A stretch of 64,000 bases of DNA, taken from positions 9,539,525 through 9,603,524 of the forward strand of contig NC_037593.1 of NCBI RefSeq assembly GCF_003073045.1, read 5' to 3'. Source of the stretch: Pomacea canaliculata (taxonomy: Eukaryota > Mollusca > Gastropoda > Architaenioglossa > Ampullariidae). The position numbers and the translations under genes were made by a program. Positions 25,001 to 36,246 of the stretch are shown piece by piece; positions within the stretch are counted from its first letter, which is position 1, and each line of letters begins with the position of its first letter. The notes under the pieces were generated by a model. That model ran no database searches. It had not been told where the DNA came from and saw only the letters and a list, made by a program, of their open reading frames with translations.

Positions 25001-28000
25001 TTCTCTGTTATCTAGAAATGTATCCGGGTCTTTTCTTCCTTAGATACTTTTCCAAAATAGAATTTGTGGTATCGTGTTATGTACCAATGCTGGTTGGCTA
25101 CTTTTGATTGTGCTGCATATGTACCTGGAATTGCTTTTTTGTCTTGAAGCTTAGTGCTCCACACACAGTAGCACGCCTAATCCTAAACACTCACTTGGCA
25201 TCTGCCTCAAAATGATACATTTTCTTTTACTTCATTTTTTTTTCCTCACAAAGAGATGATACAGATAATAAATTAGTAACAGGAGGCTAGATTTCACTTA
25301 AGCTAGTAGAGTCTTCTTGTCATGCCAGAATAAAATCAAAAGTTCCTGTCATATTAAAGAGAGTAATAAATATTAATTTAGGTAAAAAACAGATGATCTT
25401 TTTCACGTGCAGGTAGTAGAAAATATTTTTTTCAAAAGCCAAGTAAGCTTTTCTCAGAATATCAGCAATGGTAGCTGATTATGAAGGAGGTTGCTTTCTC
25501 GAAGGATATTTTCAACAAGGCATAAGGGCATTTGATAGCCTCATTTTCCCTCCCCCCAAATGTATCATTTCTTTTTCATGCAGTAGAGTTGTTTCTCAGT
25601 TTGTGTGCACCTATTGCCACTAAACGAACTAACTGAACAACTGGTTTCAATTAATTTCCCCATTGCATCGATATTATGTGTATATGTGCATGTGTTTATG
25701 TCTATTTATGAGATTGCTTTAGAAAAACATGAGATGCTTTATTTATTTAACAGATCACAGTCAGGTGGAGAAGAGGCATGTGATGTACAAAAAGCTAGAC
25801 GAAGCCGCCAGTCACGTATGCCACAACGGTCACTTTCATTTGCAGGAGCTTCTAGGCATTCTTTTCAAAGGGTAAGAAGGACTTCATAAAAATGTTGTTA
25901 TTCTTTATAGCCAATTCAAGTAGCTTCATACAAGGAAAAGAAGAAAGTATAAAAATGGAACATTGGTAATAATAATTTTATATATTTTGATCGAAGAACG
26001 CCAATTATACAAGAACTGATTACTTGAGATTCCATATCAGAATTCCTGATAAGCTCACTTATAATTCTCTATTTAAATCCCTTGGTTAATGTGAAACTTT
26101 TGACAGCTGGAATGCAATAAAACCCGCTATTCTCTAGTAGCAGAATGCAGTAACAGAGTTAATGTACCCATATGCTGACTTGCTAGTCTCAGTTATTGTA
26201 ATCCACTTTGTTTCCTCTTTTATGATTACTAATTTCAATTGCTCTAAAGGGCTCTCATCTCTTGTAATATGTCATCAAGCTGCAAGAAGGCATAGCAGTA
26301 GTGCTACCTCACTTCACACAATTTCTGGATTGATATTCTTGACACAGCTGTCTGATAGCAAGTAGGGCATCCTGTGTCATCGGTTATCTTGAATTCATGC
26401 ACAGTGTGTCAAAAGGCTTTAGACCAGTTTGAGCTGTTTTGAGGTCTTAAAATTTGGTATGAACTATATATATAAAAAAATATGTAAAATGTTTTCTTCA
26501 TCCTCAAAAACTTGATTGAGTGTTAATAGAGTTACACTTTGTAAGTTTTACTTGCATTTAAATTTAATTTGATGAATTTGCATAGATATAAGAACATATG
26601 TAATTTAACAATGCAAGCATTTTTATACATTTTGTAAAATTGGAAACAGCCAGTATGATTCATACACATCTGAAACCAGATTGTTAATTTATAACAGCAG
26701 TAAATAGTTTGTGGTGTGGCCTCTCTTGCAGTGAGTTATACAGTGATATACAGTAGTATAGGTCTGTTTAAAAACTGGTCTGAATGTTGGTTGTAGTTTG
26801 TGTGCGCTGGTTTATGGTTAATGAAAACTAATGCACACAAACTACAAGCAACATTCAGATAAAGGTATTTTTACTATATTATCCCAGTGAGAACCATCTC
26901 ATCATCACAGTTATATATATAAACTATTTAATATACTTCATGCTGCTGCTCTTGTGGGCTCAGGCTATACATCGCAGATAACCTAACCTGGATATGTTGC
27001 AATAGGGTCTGGGAGTTGACCTAGCTTAGTTTCTTTCATCCTTCCAGAATAGGAGAAAAACTAGCATAATTATTAGCTTGTTATTTCAGATAGCTTCAGA
27101 AGACCTCAGCAGTGAATTCATACAGAGAAGAATAAAAGAAAATGAAAGACGCCGACGCCTTGCCTCTGCTGACCTTGACCCTGAACTTGCTCAATATTTG
27201 GAAGATGAGAGACTGGCTCTTATTCTTCAAAACTCAGAATTTTTGCGGGAACTTAGAGATGATGAGGATTTCATGCAGACTCTGGAGAAAGGTAATTTCA
27301 TTTATTCATTCATCCTTTGATGATAAACAGTTATGCTGGTCCACTGGCATTAATTGTTGTTGGGGGAGCAATTGAATAGATGCAGCAGGCGACAAGACTT
27401 TGGCCTGTCTTGGACAGTGGTGAGCAGGTCCAAATGACAATTGACCAATTTTATTAATCCCAGTGGGCAATTATAATTTAGGAAATATGCCAAATTAAAA
27501 TAAAAAACAAAGGAAAATGACTTAAGGTGCCTTTTACTTCTGCATAGCATTAGTTTTGTCTGAAATCAATTAAAAAAATTCTCCTGCTAGCACATGTTAC
27601 GATATAAACAAAATACTGCGAACTTTCTGACAATTTGTTGATCACAAAGAAAAACCAAATCCCATTGCTTGACACCAGTTTTAACAAATCTATGTGATAG
27701 ACAACCAACCCTGTGGAGATCTGATGCTTGTGATCACAATATTAGAATAATGACCATTTACAAAAACTGCTGCCAGCAAGTTGAACAAAATCCAGTACCT
27801 ATGAAACCAATTGATGTGCAAGATTAAAATCAGGTATCAGTCTCAGTGCTAAAAGGTAAGGTTGCACTGTACTGAACGCAAAACTGCCAGTCAGCCCTGC
27901 ATTGAATAACAAGTCCACTATTTTACGTTTGCAAATCAGTTTTTTTCTCTGTCCACCTCAGCATCAATACTATTTTAAGTTACCCTGAAGGAGTCTTGTG

Positions 28001-31000
28001 TTGGGGCACATGGCCGATCAGACCAACATGTGCTACTTCTGTTGCGAAAAGGGTTTTTTTTGGTGTCTTAAGAAAGTGGTGCTCCTTCTTCATATGGAGT
28101 CATTGGTTTTTATTCTCATGATCCAGAGGTGTGTGGCAGCCTCCTCAGGCATTTGTTTTGGAGTACCTGGATTATCTTCTCCATATCAGCAAGTGGTGTC
28201 CACGTCTGACGTTTGTACATAAGGATGGGAACTACAAGGCACTTATGCTGCCTAAACTTGGTAGCACACCTGATGGTGCTGGTCTCCCCTCCATATGCAT
28301 TCGAACTGTTAGTCTCTTGGTAAGGTCGTGCAGTTCTCTTTCGGTGCCTGCCATCAAATTGATATTGTCTGCAAAATGCATATTGTGTAAGGGTCTCTAT
28401 GAGATGGAAATGTAGATTTAATGCTTGTGAAAGGTTTATGACATTTTCCAAAAAATATGTTAAACAGTACTTGCGATGGGGGCACCCTTGACTGCTGCCT
28501 ACTATTTTGTAAAAGAAAGATCCAGTTTGGTTATTCAGCATTACTGCACCCATTGAACTCTAATAGAGCGCTTTGATGAATGACTTGAATGAGGCCTCCT
28601 TTGATGCTGAATTTTTATTTCATGTGCCACAGCCCCTCATGTTGGATTCTATCAAATGCCTTTCTAATGTTGATGAAAGTCATAGAAGAGCTTCTAGATG
28701 TGTTCTAGATGTTTTTATATCAGGATGGTCTGAAGCCAGCCTCTTCTTCTGCTATAAGTTCTTCAGCTGTGGTGCTGATGTGATTCTGTATTACTTTAAC
28801 GTTGGTTGAGTGGATGATTAGGTTTACGGTTCTGTAGTTTTGGCACTGTTCACTATTTCCTTTCTTTGAAAAGAGTATGACTAGTCACTGTGTCTATTTG
28901 TTTTGGCCATTTTTCGTGTTTCCAGATTCTTTGGCACAGAGCACTAAGGACCTTTGTTATTTCCTCCTCACCCTTTCTGAACAGCCCAGCTGGGATGTTG
29001 TTGATGCCAGGTAACCTTCCTGCCTTCAGACTGCTATCTCAAATTCTTTTCACATGACTGATAGGTCTGCTGTCTTATTGGTTCTAGTTTGGTTGCTCTG
29101 GAGAATATTAATGTCCATTGTCAGCTGGAAATCGTAAAACGTGTTATAATTTTTAGTCCATCGGTTTAGTACAGCCATGCTTCTCGTAAAGAGGTTGCCA
29201 CGTATTTCTTTGATGAAGTCTTCAATTGATCGCTTGGTGAAGTAGTTGGTAGGCCTTTTTGCTGTCACTTGTTTCTGCTATTTCCTTCTCTGTAGTGTGG
29301 CATTATGCTTGGTTCAGTTTTCCTTAAAAACTACATTAAAGTTTTAAATTGCAATGAAACTAATGCGGCAATTTAAATTTGAAATTCATGGTACAGAGTG
29401 ATTTTAGGCCTTGGTCTGCCGTATTTTTTTACTTTAGTAAAGTGGTCCGCTGTCCGAAATACTTTCAGAACCACTGACTTAGATTATGCAGATTCAGTCA
29501 TATCACAACCATGCCTGCATATTGTGCTTTCAAAAACTTACTTGGGATTGAGCATAGAGAGTTGCTAAAAGCTGATGGGCATTTTTTTTTCCCCTGTAGA
29601 TCGCCAAACTTCTGTTGTGGACTCTGTACCTGTACCAGTTCCAGTAGAGACTGCCTCTCAGAATGTACCCTCTGTGTCGGTAGCAAAACCAGGTGATGAA
29701 GGTGAAATTAAATACAGTTATTTGATTTGCATTTTTTTATATTTTAAATTTTGAGTTGGCTATATATATATATGTGTGTGTGTAATGTTTCACTGTGTCC
29801 ATCATAAATGTCCTTGTGCACATTAAATCATTAACATTATCACTCATCCTTCCCTACCCCACCTCTTTACCCCACAAAAAAAGAAGCCTCTGTATCAGGG
29901 AGAAAAATTTAAAATAATTTTGTTTGAAGAAATCTTCAGAAATAATGACGTAAAATATTTTTAATTGCATTTTTATGTTTGTGATCACAGGATATGGAAA
30001 TGATCACCAGTCAACTTTAGAGGCATTTCCTTTCAGTCAGCAGCTACCAAAGGCAGATGAAGTTGATGCAGAACTTCTACAAAAGCTTAGGCACATGGGA
30101 AAAGGTTAGGATGTAGCAGGAGACACATCTGTGTGTAACTCTTATCTCTGTTTGCAATTTTTGAAATTTTGAAGTATTTGAAACATTTTTGGAGTGCTCA
30201 AATCACTATAGAAATTGTCACCTTTTAACCACATGAGTTGTAGAAAACATCCCACACCATACAATTAAAACAACCTCGCAAACATTTAACACTTTCATCC
30301 GTCTAATGCTTCACTGACTTAAAGGCCGAAGTCGAAATGGGCGTGTTTTCAAATGGTTTCGCCCGTGCGAGGGAAGGTAGGAGTACATGCGGTGCTGACT
30401 ATTGGCTGGTACACCACCACGTGTACTCCTACCTTCCCTCGCACGGGCGATACCACTGTCTTTCCTCCGGACACAAAACTTCGGCCTTTAAGAACAGGCT
30501 TTATGTGTAAGCAACAGTATCCTTCATTTGTACAACCCCACATAATGTATTTGTCTTCTGGGATTTGAGAAAATGTGTATGAAAAAAGTTTAAATTGTTT
30601 GTCACCATTTTTAACTTGCATGCATTGATGACAAATTTCCAGCATTATATTTTACATTTTATATATGCTAAATGCTTGTTGGAATTCATTATTTTAAACA
30701 TTTGTTTTTATGTCTGTTTAGCCTCAAAAAAACAGTTTGCTGCCCTTGCAAGAAAATTTTTCTCCAGGAAGAGAAAAAAATCTCCTCGACACTTGTATCC
30801 TGCTAGTTTTTGTAGTTAATGATGCCTTGTTATTTTCAGTGATACCAATTATATACATATATATTTTTAAATTGCTTTTAATGCATGGGTGTTCATTGTG
30901 ATCATGCTGCTTGCAACACATTTTTTGAGGTTATAGAACTGGTACGCTTCCATTTCCATCCTGTAATGTTTATAAATTCATGTTTGTTTTGAATCATGGT

Positions 31001-31834
31001 GGGGTTCTTTTTATTGCAACTATGTTAACCTGGCCCAGATGTGATGCAGATGGCATAGATGAACTAGTTAAAGACATTTGTATATTTATATTAATAACAA
31101 TAATGAAGATTTAGTCCTTTTACAAACATTTGCTCAAAGTGCTTTACATAAATTACAGACACACATTACGGACACACTAATGGTCAGGATAGGGTCACAG
31201 CGAAGTTGTCGTTCTGAAAAGATACATCTTAAGTTTAGACTTATTTAGCCTTTAAATAATATTTTCAGAAATATAGCTGTAAGAGAGTATGGTTCAGTTC
31301 TGGGAACGTTTGTATTCATTTTTTTCACTGTTTACTTCTTTACTGAGACAGCTTTGAGTAGCATTCTTATTTTAACCTTAACAGTGCAAAAGATTACGAG
31401 ACACGCTTGCTCCTTCTATGACTAACCTACTAGATGATGAAGAAGAGGATGAGGGAGAAGATATTCAAGAGACATCACCACATGTGAGTTCTAAGCTGTA
31501 AATAATTTTTCATTTTGGCTCTGTAAGTATAAAGAGCCATGTAGTTTTTCTTTTGTTGCCATATGGCACTGGATGCACATACAAAGGCATTGAGTAGCAT
31601 AATGGTAAAATATGTGCTTTTCTTCACTGCTCTGAGGTCCTGAGTTGACATCTTATCTGGGCTCTCACACTTCTTTGGATTTGTTTGGTCAGCAATATTG
31701 GACTTGTGTGAGTGGCTTAAAAATAGTGTGTCTTTGTTTTCTTCTTGCAGGATGTTGCTTCCAACTCTGATTCTGACCATTGTGGTCATCATGCAGATGG
31801 TCTTCAGACTCGCAAAGACACAGAGATCAAGTGA
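22044..31834 (+). CDS. CUEDC1: CUE domain-containing protein 1
   Basis: Nine coding exons join in phase to 653 residues: 22044-22412, 23062-23879, 25754-25871, 27090-27291, 29600-29692, 29991-30104, 30722-30794, 31393-31483, 31751-31834. The CUE domain (about 50-92) has LEFNQAMNDFQNMFPGMD and ATIDQLL; the MFP (61-63) and LL (88-89) motifs are those that bind ubiquitin in CUE domains. Downstream hallmarks of CUEDC1 are present: SPPPYTEAI, YRNWNPPLLGTLPDDFLRL (349-367), YLEDERLALILQNSEFLREL, LRHMGK followed by a basic stretch, and TNLLDD near the end. The protein is much longer than human CUEDC1 (about 386), mainly because exon 2 encodes a Ser/His/Pro-rich low-complexity region. The start codon has a good context (GTCATGG). 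The last intron but one is U12-type, which fixes the exon 8 start at 31393. Confidence 0.93.
22855..22945 (+). mobile_element. tRNA-derived SINE fragment, copy 3
   Basis: The block GTCCTGGGTTCAGATCTTGT, followed by a TGCTGTTCTTCC segment and GCATCTGTTT, matches the B-box part and body of the SINE at 36053-36246. The A-box half is missing or heavily diverged. It lies in CUEDC1 intron 1, about 120 bases before exon 2. Confidence 0.6.
26779..26859 (+). ncRNA. Pri-miRNA-like hairpin in CUEDC1 intron 3
   Basis: Arms at 26779-26813 and 26825-26859 pair over 35 positions with two mismatches (26790/26848 and 26807/26831) and two G-U wobbles, around an 11-nt loop at 26814-26824. The size and loop match what Microprocessor prefers. 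It lies in the sense orientation of CUEDC1. No seed known to me was recognised. It could instead be a short inverted-repeat transposon. Confidence 0.35.
27425..27475 (-). repeat. Retroposon-tail-like repeat, second locus
   Basis: In reverse complement this block reads TTGCCCACTGGGATTAATAA and continues AATTGGTCAATTGTCATT, closely matching 15996-16040. It sits in CUEDC1 intron 4, about 500 bases downstream (in its own orientation) of the LINE relic that ends near 27960. Confidence 0.5.
27960..29340 (-). mobile_element. Degenerate non-LTR retrotransposon (LINE) reverse transcriptase
   Basis: Conceptual reading of the minus strand across several frames gives ordered reverse-transcriptase blocks broken by stops and frameshifts. 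From 5' to 3' these include NRWTKNY and INILQSNQT, PGINNIPAGLF, ITKVLSALCQRIWKHEKW, INIRKAFDRIQHEGLW, GSSQGCP, FADNINLMAGTERELHDLT and WTPLADMEKIIQ followed by KCLRRL. The FADN block stands where active elements have FADD. The order and spacing match the RT domain of one non-LTR family that is common in animals; I do not assign a clade. It lies antisense within CUEDC1 intron 4 and is inactive. Confidence 0.85.
30318..30492. repeat. Long fold-back inverted repeat in CUEDC1 intron 6
   Basis: An outer 15-bp perfect stem (30318-30332 with 30478-30492, CTTAAAGGCCGAAGT) encloses an inner stem of 33 bp with one mismatch (30355-30387 with 30422-30454, including CGCCCGTGCGAGGGAAGGTA). The loop is 34 nt. 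The arms are unusually GC-rich for the region. It looks like a fold-back or MITE-type element. Confidence 0.75.
30795..31392 (+). other. U12-type intron of CUEDC1 (intron 7)
   Basis: The intron begins GTATCCTGC, matching seven of nine positions of the U12-type 5' splice site GTATCCTTT. It contains CCTTAAC at 31376-31382, matching the core of the U12 branch-point consensus TTCCTTAAC. The branch adenosine is 11 nt from the AG at 31391-31392, a typical U12 spacing. Only this acceptor keeps the reading frame into RDTLAPSMTNLLDD; the nearer CAG at 31382-31384 would frameshift to a stop. Confidence 0.8.
31105..31250 (+). repeat. Possible short interspersed repeat
   Basis: The stretch around CTCAAAGTGCTTTACATAAA, followed by ACACACATTACGGACACACT, has the look of a dispersed animal repeat. 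It is in CUEDC1 intron 7. No second copy was found in this window, so the call rests on pattern memory only. Confidence 0.25.
31590..31700 (+). mobile_element. tRNA-like SINE of a second family
   Basis: An A-box-like TAGCATAATGG at 31595-31605 is followed about 37 bases later by a B-box-like GAGTTGACATC, then TCTGGGCTCTCACACTTC. The spacing resembles a tRNA-derived SINE head. It lies in CUEDC1 intron 8 and differs from the family at 15085 and 36053. Confidence 0.4.
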
Positions 31835-34800
31835 GACACTCTCAAGTCTACATTTGTTGGCATGAGGCGCCAGATTTTATGAGATGTGATGTTTAAGAAC
31901 CAAAGTTCCCAGTACTGAAACCTATCATAACAAATAAATCACAAAATATCAGCAAGAACCCATTAAAAAAATTAGTCACAAATGTTTAATTCGTACAGCT
32001 TTCCAGCAGTTTGACTGCAGTGATGATAATTATTTGTTTTATGTGAATTATCTGAGATGAGTATGATCTGGGGTAAGGACGAGTAGATATAAGATACCTT
32101 GATGATGAATGAGAGATAAACATTTTTGTCACATTGAGATTCAAGATTTTATTTAATCTTTAAATTTACAGGTGTTTCTCAATGTGTAATAAAATTTCAT
32201 GAGATTTTTCTCTTGTAATAGCCATTTTATTTAAATTTATTGTACTTTATATGGCATGTAAACAAAAAAATTAAAGCATGAGAAAAGATTGATAGCAGCA
32301 TGAAAGGGGTACAACGCCATCTTAGTCAAACTAGCCCCATTATAAATTAAGCAAGCTGTGGGTAGTACACGAAGACAAAAAAACTGTTGAACTGTACACT
32401 AAATTATTTGCGTCCAGTTAGCGTGTATGCTTAAATTTGTGTCCACATGATCTATTTAAAATGTTAAGATCAAAATTTAAAATTCAAAGTGTATAAGTAA
32501 AGGTGTCGGAGATTATAAGTGTAACCAAAACTTTGCCTACCTAGTTTGTGATCATGTGAGTGACAAAAACTGGTTTTCATAAAATGTTGCTTCATAGCCA
32601 AGCTCAATGATGCATGCGCTATATGTTATGGAGAAAAGACGTGTGCACATCTTTCCACATGACAAAGAGCAATGAAATCTAACTTGCTGATATTATTTAA
32701 TTCTTATGCATGTATTTTTTTTTTAATGGTTTGTAAAGTGCTCTAGAAAATAGACCAAGCAAATGGCCTCAGAATTGTGTTTTAAAGTTTTGTACATTTG
32801 CCATTTATATGCAGTGATAACACTGATCATTGAAAACAAATAGAATCAAACCTTATGAGCTTGTCAAGAGAGGTTTAACAGGCAAACTGCTTGAGAGTAA
32901 ATCCATTTTGTGTGAACTTGGTGAGCTAACAAGTTTTAGTCTGGGCCAGAAAGGCCAAAACACTAATATGTGACTACATGAAATAAAAATTAGTGTTTTA
33001 AGTAACATTTAATGTAATTCCCTCTACTCCCAAACAAATCCTGATCCTACGTTACTTTAGAGCCCAAATTAAGAAATAATTGTCACAGAACACCTATAAA
33101 TGCTTTAAAAAAAAAAAAATATATATATATATCAAGATTGTTTTTCATCTTAGTTCAAAGGACTTAAGTGGACTGTATTTTTAACCAAAAGATAAGTGTA
33201 AAAAATACACTGAAGATTGGCAGATTTAAAGACGTCTTCACTGGAATAGGCAGTTCAATTAGTCATCTTAAATCTACTTTTTTCTTTTTTCACACTAGCT
33301 AAATGTCTATAATGCATATGAAAATGGACACCTAGGTTGTGTTGCTGTATTCTTCATGTAAGATGCTTCAATCCTTTTATCTTTGTGTTTATTGATATCT
33401 ACTCATGTATGCACTGCCTTAGAATAAAGGCTTTCCTTTTCTAATTGTCACAAACTGCCCTACCAGACAAAGATATGCATGAGTGCATGATACTGACAAA
33501 AAAGACGAACAAGAAAAGACTGGCTATAAGTAAAGCAAAATGCCTGGAAGAAGAGCAAAGCTGGTAGTTTGCGATATTCCTTAAAGGCTGTCCTCACTAA
33601 TAGTGATGTCTTCTGGTTACCTGTGGCATTTTCGATACAAATCTGGTGATCTTCACACATTTGTGTCCAGTCCGTGAGTCTTTTCTTCATCCCTGTTTAT
33701 TTTCAGCTAAGATAAAGAGTATTGTCTGGGACATTTCCTTTTTTAATATGTTAATGATGTTATGCTCTTCATCGTCTGAGAATGAGTGAAAATTGTGTTC
33801 AGAAAATTGTGATATTAACTGATGCATACAGTTTTTATGTCACAAAATATTCAACCAAAAGTGATAGAAGCGGGATCAAGCTATTTGTAGAATCTTCTTT
33901 ACTGACTAGCATGACAGGCTTTATATATATATTAACTGTGATCAACAAACTTCAGAAATGTTGAGAATCTTGTCCAAAAAAAAAAAAAAGGTAAAATTCA
34001 GCAGCAGTTAGAGTTCATGTGCTGAGCCATCCCCGTAAAAAATGACTTGTATCATCTGCTTAGGAAGGTGGCAATTAAAAAAAATGGATTGCACAATTTA
34101 AGTGGAAGAAAAATAATGATTTAAAGTTGTTCAGATAGTATATGTATATGTACCTGTCAAGAAAGGCTAGCAATCATTAGCAGTATTCTTTGGAGAAAAT
34201 GCAAAATGTCATTTTTTATAGTTGGTGTTCATGAGGCAATGTCATATTCCAGGGTAATATCTAGCTGTGTGTCCAGATGAAGGTATGCATTGTGCTTACA
34301 TATTTTCATGTGCATGCATATTTAATCATGCATAGATGTAGTGTAAGTATACAGAAGTGCAATCATCTGTTTTGTAACAGTTCAAAGGATTTGTTCCCCA
34401 CTTTGCACAACTCAATCTTGTGTATAAAAAGAAGGCAAATTGAAACTTATTACTTGACAACATTAGGTTATGGACTGTGATGTGTTGTGCAGGATGTGAT
34501 ACTGAATTTTTTGTGGAAACTTTCATGGTAAAAGTGTTCTTTATAAAATTGAAAAATGTTTTTTTAGCTATTGTAATTTTTTTCTTTCCAGTTTGATTTT
34601 TTTTTTCGGTCACCTTACGGCAAAATTAGCTATACATACAGTGCCAGTGGATCAAAACAAAACATATAGGGCAAGAATCTGGTTTTTTGTCAAATATTGA
34701 ATTGTATAATGTGAAAAATGATGTAGTACATGTAATTTTTATGTTAGTGAAAAACATTCCTTAACTTAAACTCGTAATTGTTTTAAAAAGATGTACAGTG

Positions 34801-35018
34801 ATGCAAAATAATCCATTTTTTCAGGTATTTGAATTATTATATTGATGCCAAATAACCTAAAATTAATTTTTAAAAAATTCATATGTGAGTGACTTATAAG
34901 ATGATGTACATTTATACCACTTTAGATGTAAGGATTTTGTGAAAATATTCATAATTTTTGTGCAGTCCTAATTTCGTCACAGGCTATGATCTACAGCAAT
35001 GTGCTTTGAGCCTTCTGA

Positions 35019-35112
35019 CAATCAAAATGATGTCCCATTGTTTGTGGCATCAATCAAAGTGATGCCCCATTGTTTTGGTTCAATCAAAATGATGCCTCAG
35101 CGTTTGTGGTCT
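35019..35112. repeat. Minisatellite, three units of about 31 bp
   Basis: Three tandem units start at 35019, 35051 and 35081, each beginning CAATCAAA[A/G]TGATG followed by a CCCATTGTTT-like block. The units differ by a few substitutions and small length changes. Confidence 0.7.
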
Positions 35113-36052
35113 TAAAATAAATTTTTCAGAAGCTTCAACAAAGTACCTGTAACACATGTACACGTTTAAAAATGTAATTTTAAGTTATTGTGGGGGAGAT
35201 GTCTGTCCTTATAAATGTTTATATCAACAAAACTTACATTTCCAATCATTTTCTCAGGAATATGTCACATCCAAGTATAATTTTTGTCATTGTTACTAAA
35301 AAGATAATGTTATTATGGTTCTAATTTAGCAAAATTAGCTCGTTATAAGGACCGTGATGTTGTTATATCACTTGACACCAAATCAGATTCTTGACCCTAT
35401 ATAAGTGGCATTTACAGTTACAAGCTATTATGTTTTAAATATAACATTTCTAAAATTAAATGCCATTATTATTGCTACAGTTTTTAAATTAAAAAGTAAC
35501 AATATTCATAACATAATTTCTTTTAACTGATATGATGAAGTGTGAATCGAAAGAAGATAAATAGCTTTGCAGAGTTGAAGCAAGTTTCACAAATTGGAAA
35601 TCTATAAAGAAGCAGTTGGGGTCTCTGCCCAAGATAGTTCATTGTTTTTAAATTCGCCTTTGGTTTGTACTTGAATTTGAAACAGATTTTTACACTTTTA
35701 TTTATATGAAAAAGAAGAAATTTTGTGTGCTGCTGTTGTGGTTTCACAGCTACTGGCATCCAAATGTTTCACGTCTCTTTCACAAGACTGTACATTGTTG
35801 TGTGTGGTAAGATCTTTGCTGTTGAGACTATTCATTTGTTGTGAAACACTTTGACTGGAAGTGATGGTAGCAAGGATATCTGTTGCTTTATTTTGTACAG
35901 CACCGATTGCATGCTTGATGTTTTCACCCTCATTTCACGTGTTCATATTGGCTATTTTGTGTGTGTGCGTGCGCACATGCATACATGTGTATGTATGCAA
36001 GTGAAGGTTTGTATATGCACATGAACTTTCATTATTAAACACATCTTTGAAA

Positions 36053-36246
36053 GTAGGGCAGCCTGGTGGTGCAGTGGCTAGCGCCTGTCACCAATACAGT
36101 GAGGGTTGGCTGTCCTGGGTTCTACTCTCATCTCAGGCTGCTGTTCTTTCTCTGTATGTGGCATCTATTTGCTAGGCTGACTGCCTTGCCGTGATATATC
36201 CTCAGTTGCTGGCTCAGCGTAAAGCACAAATTTCCCCTCCCCAACT
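36053..36246 (+). mobile_element. tRNA-derived SINE, copy 2
   Basis: This is the best-preserved copy of the family also at 15085 and 22855. A-box-like TGGTGCAGTGG lies at 36067-36077 and B-box-like GGTTCTACTCT at 36118-36128. The body contains TTGGCTGTCCTGGGTT and CTGCCTTGCCGTGATAT and ends near TTTCCCCTCCCC. A long T run follows at about 36293. Confidence 0.78.

Noticed and set aside
28131..28415. Plus-strand frame inside the LINE relic
   Set aside because: It is the opposite strand of the reverse-transcriptase remnant.
33626..33697. Minus-strand open stretch (KKRLTDWTQMCEDHQICIEN) between acceptor-like and donor-like sites
   Set aside because: No other exon in phase nearby, no recognisable family, and the flanking splice sites are weak.
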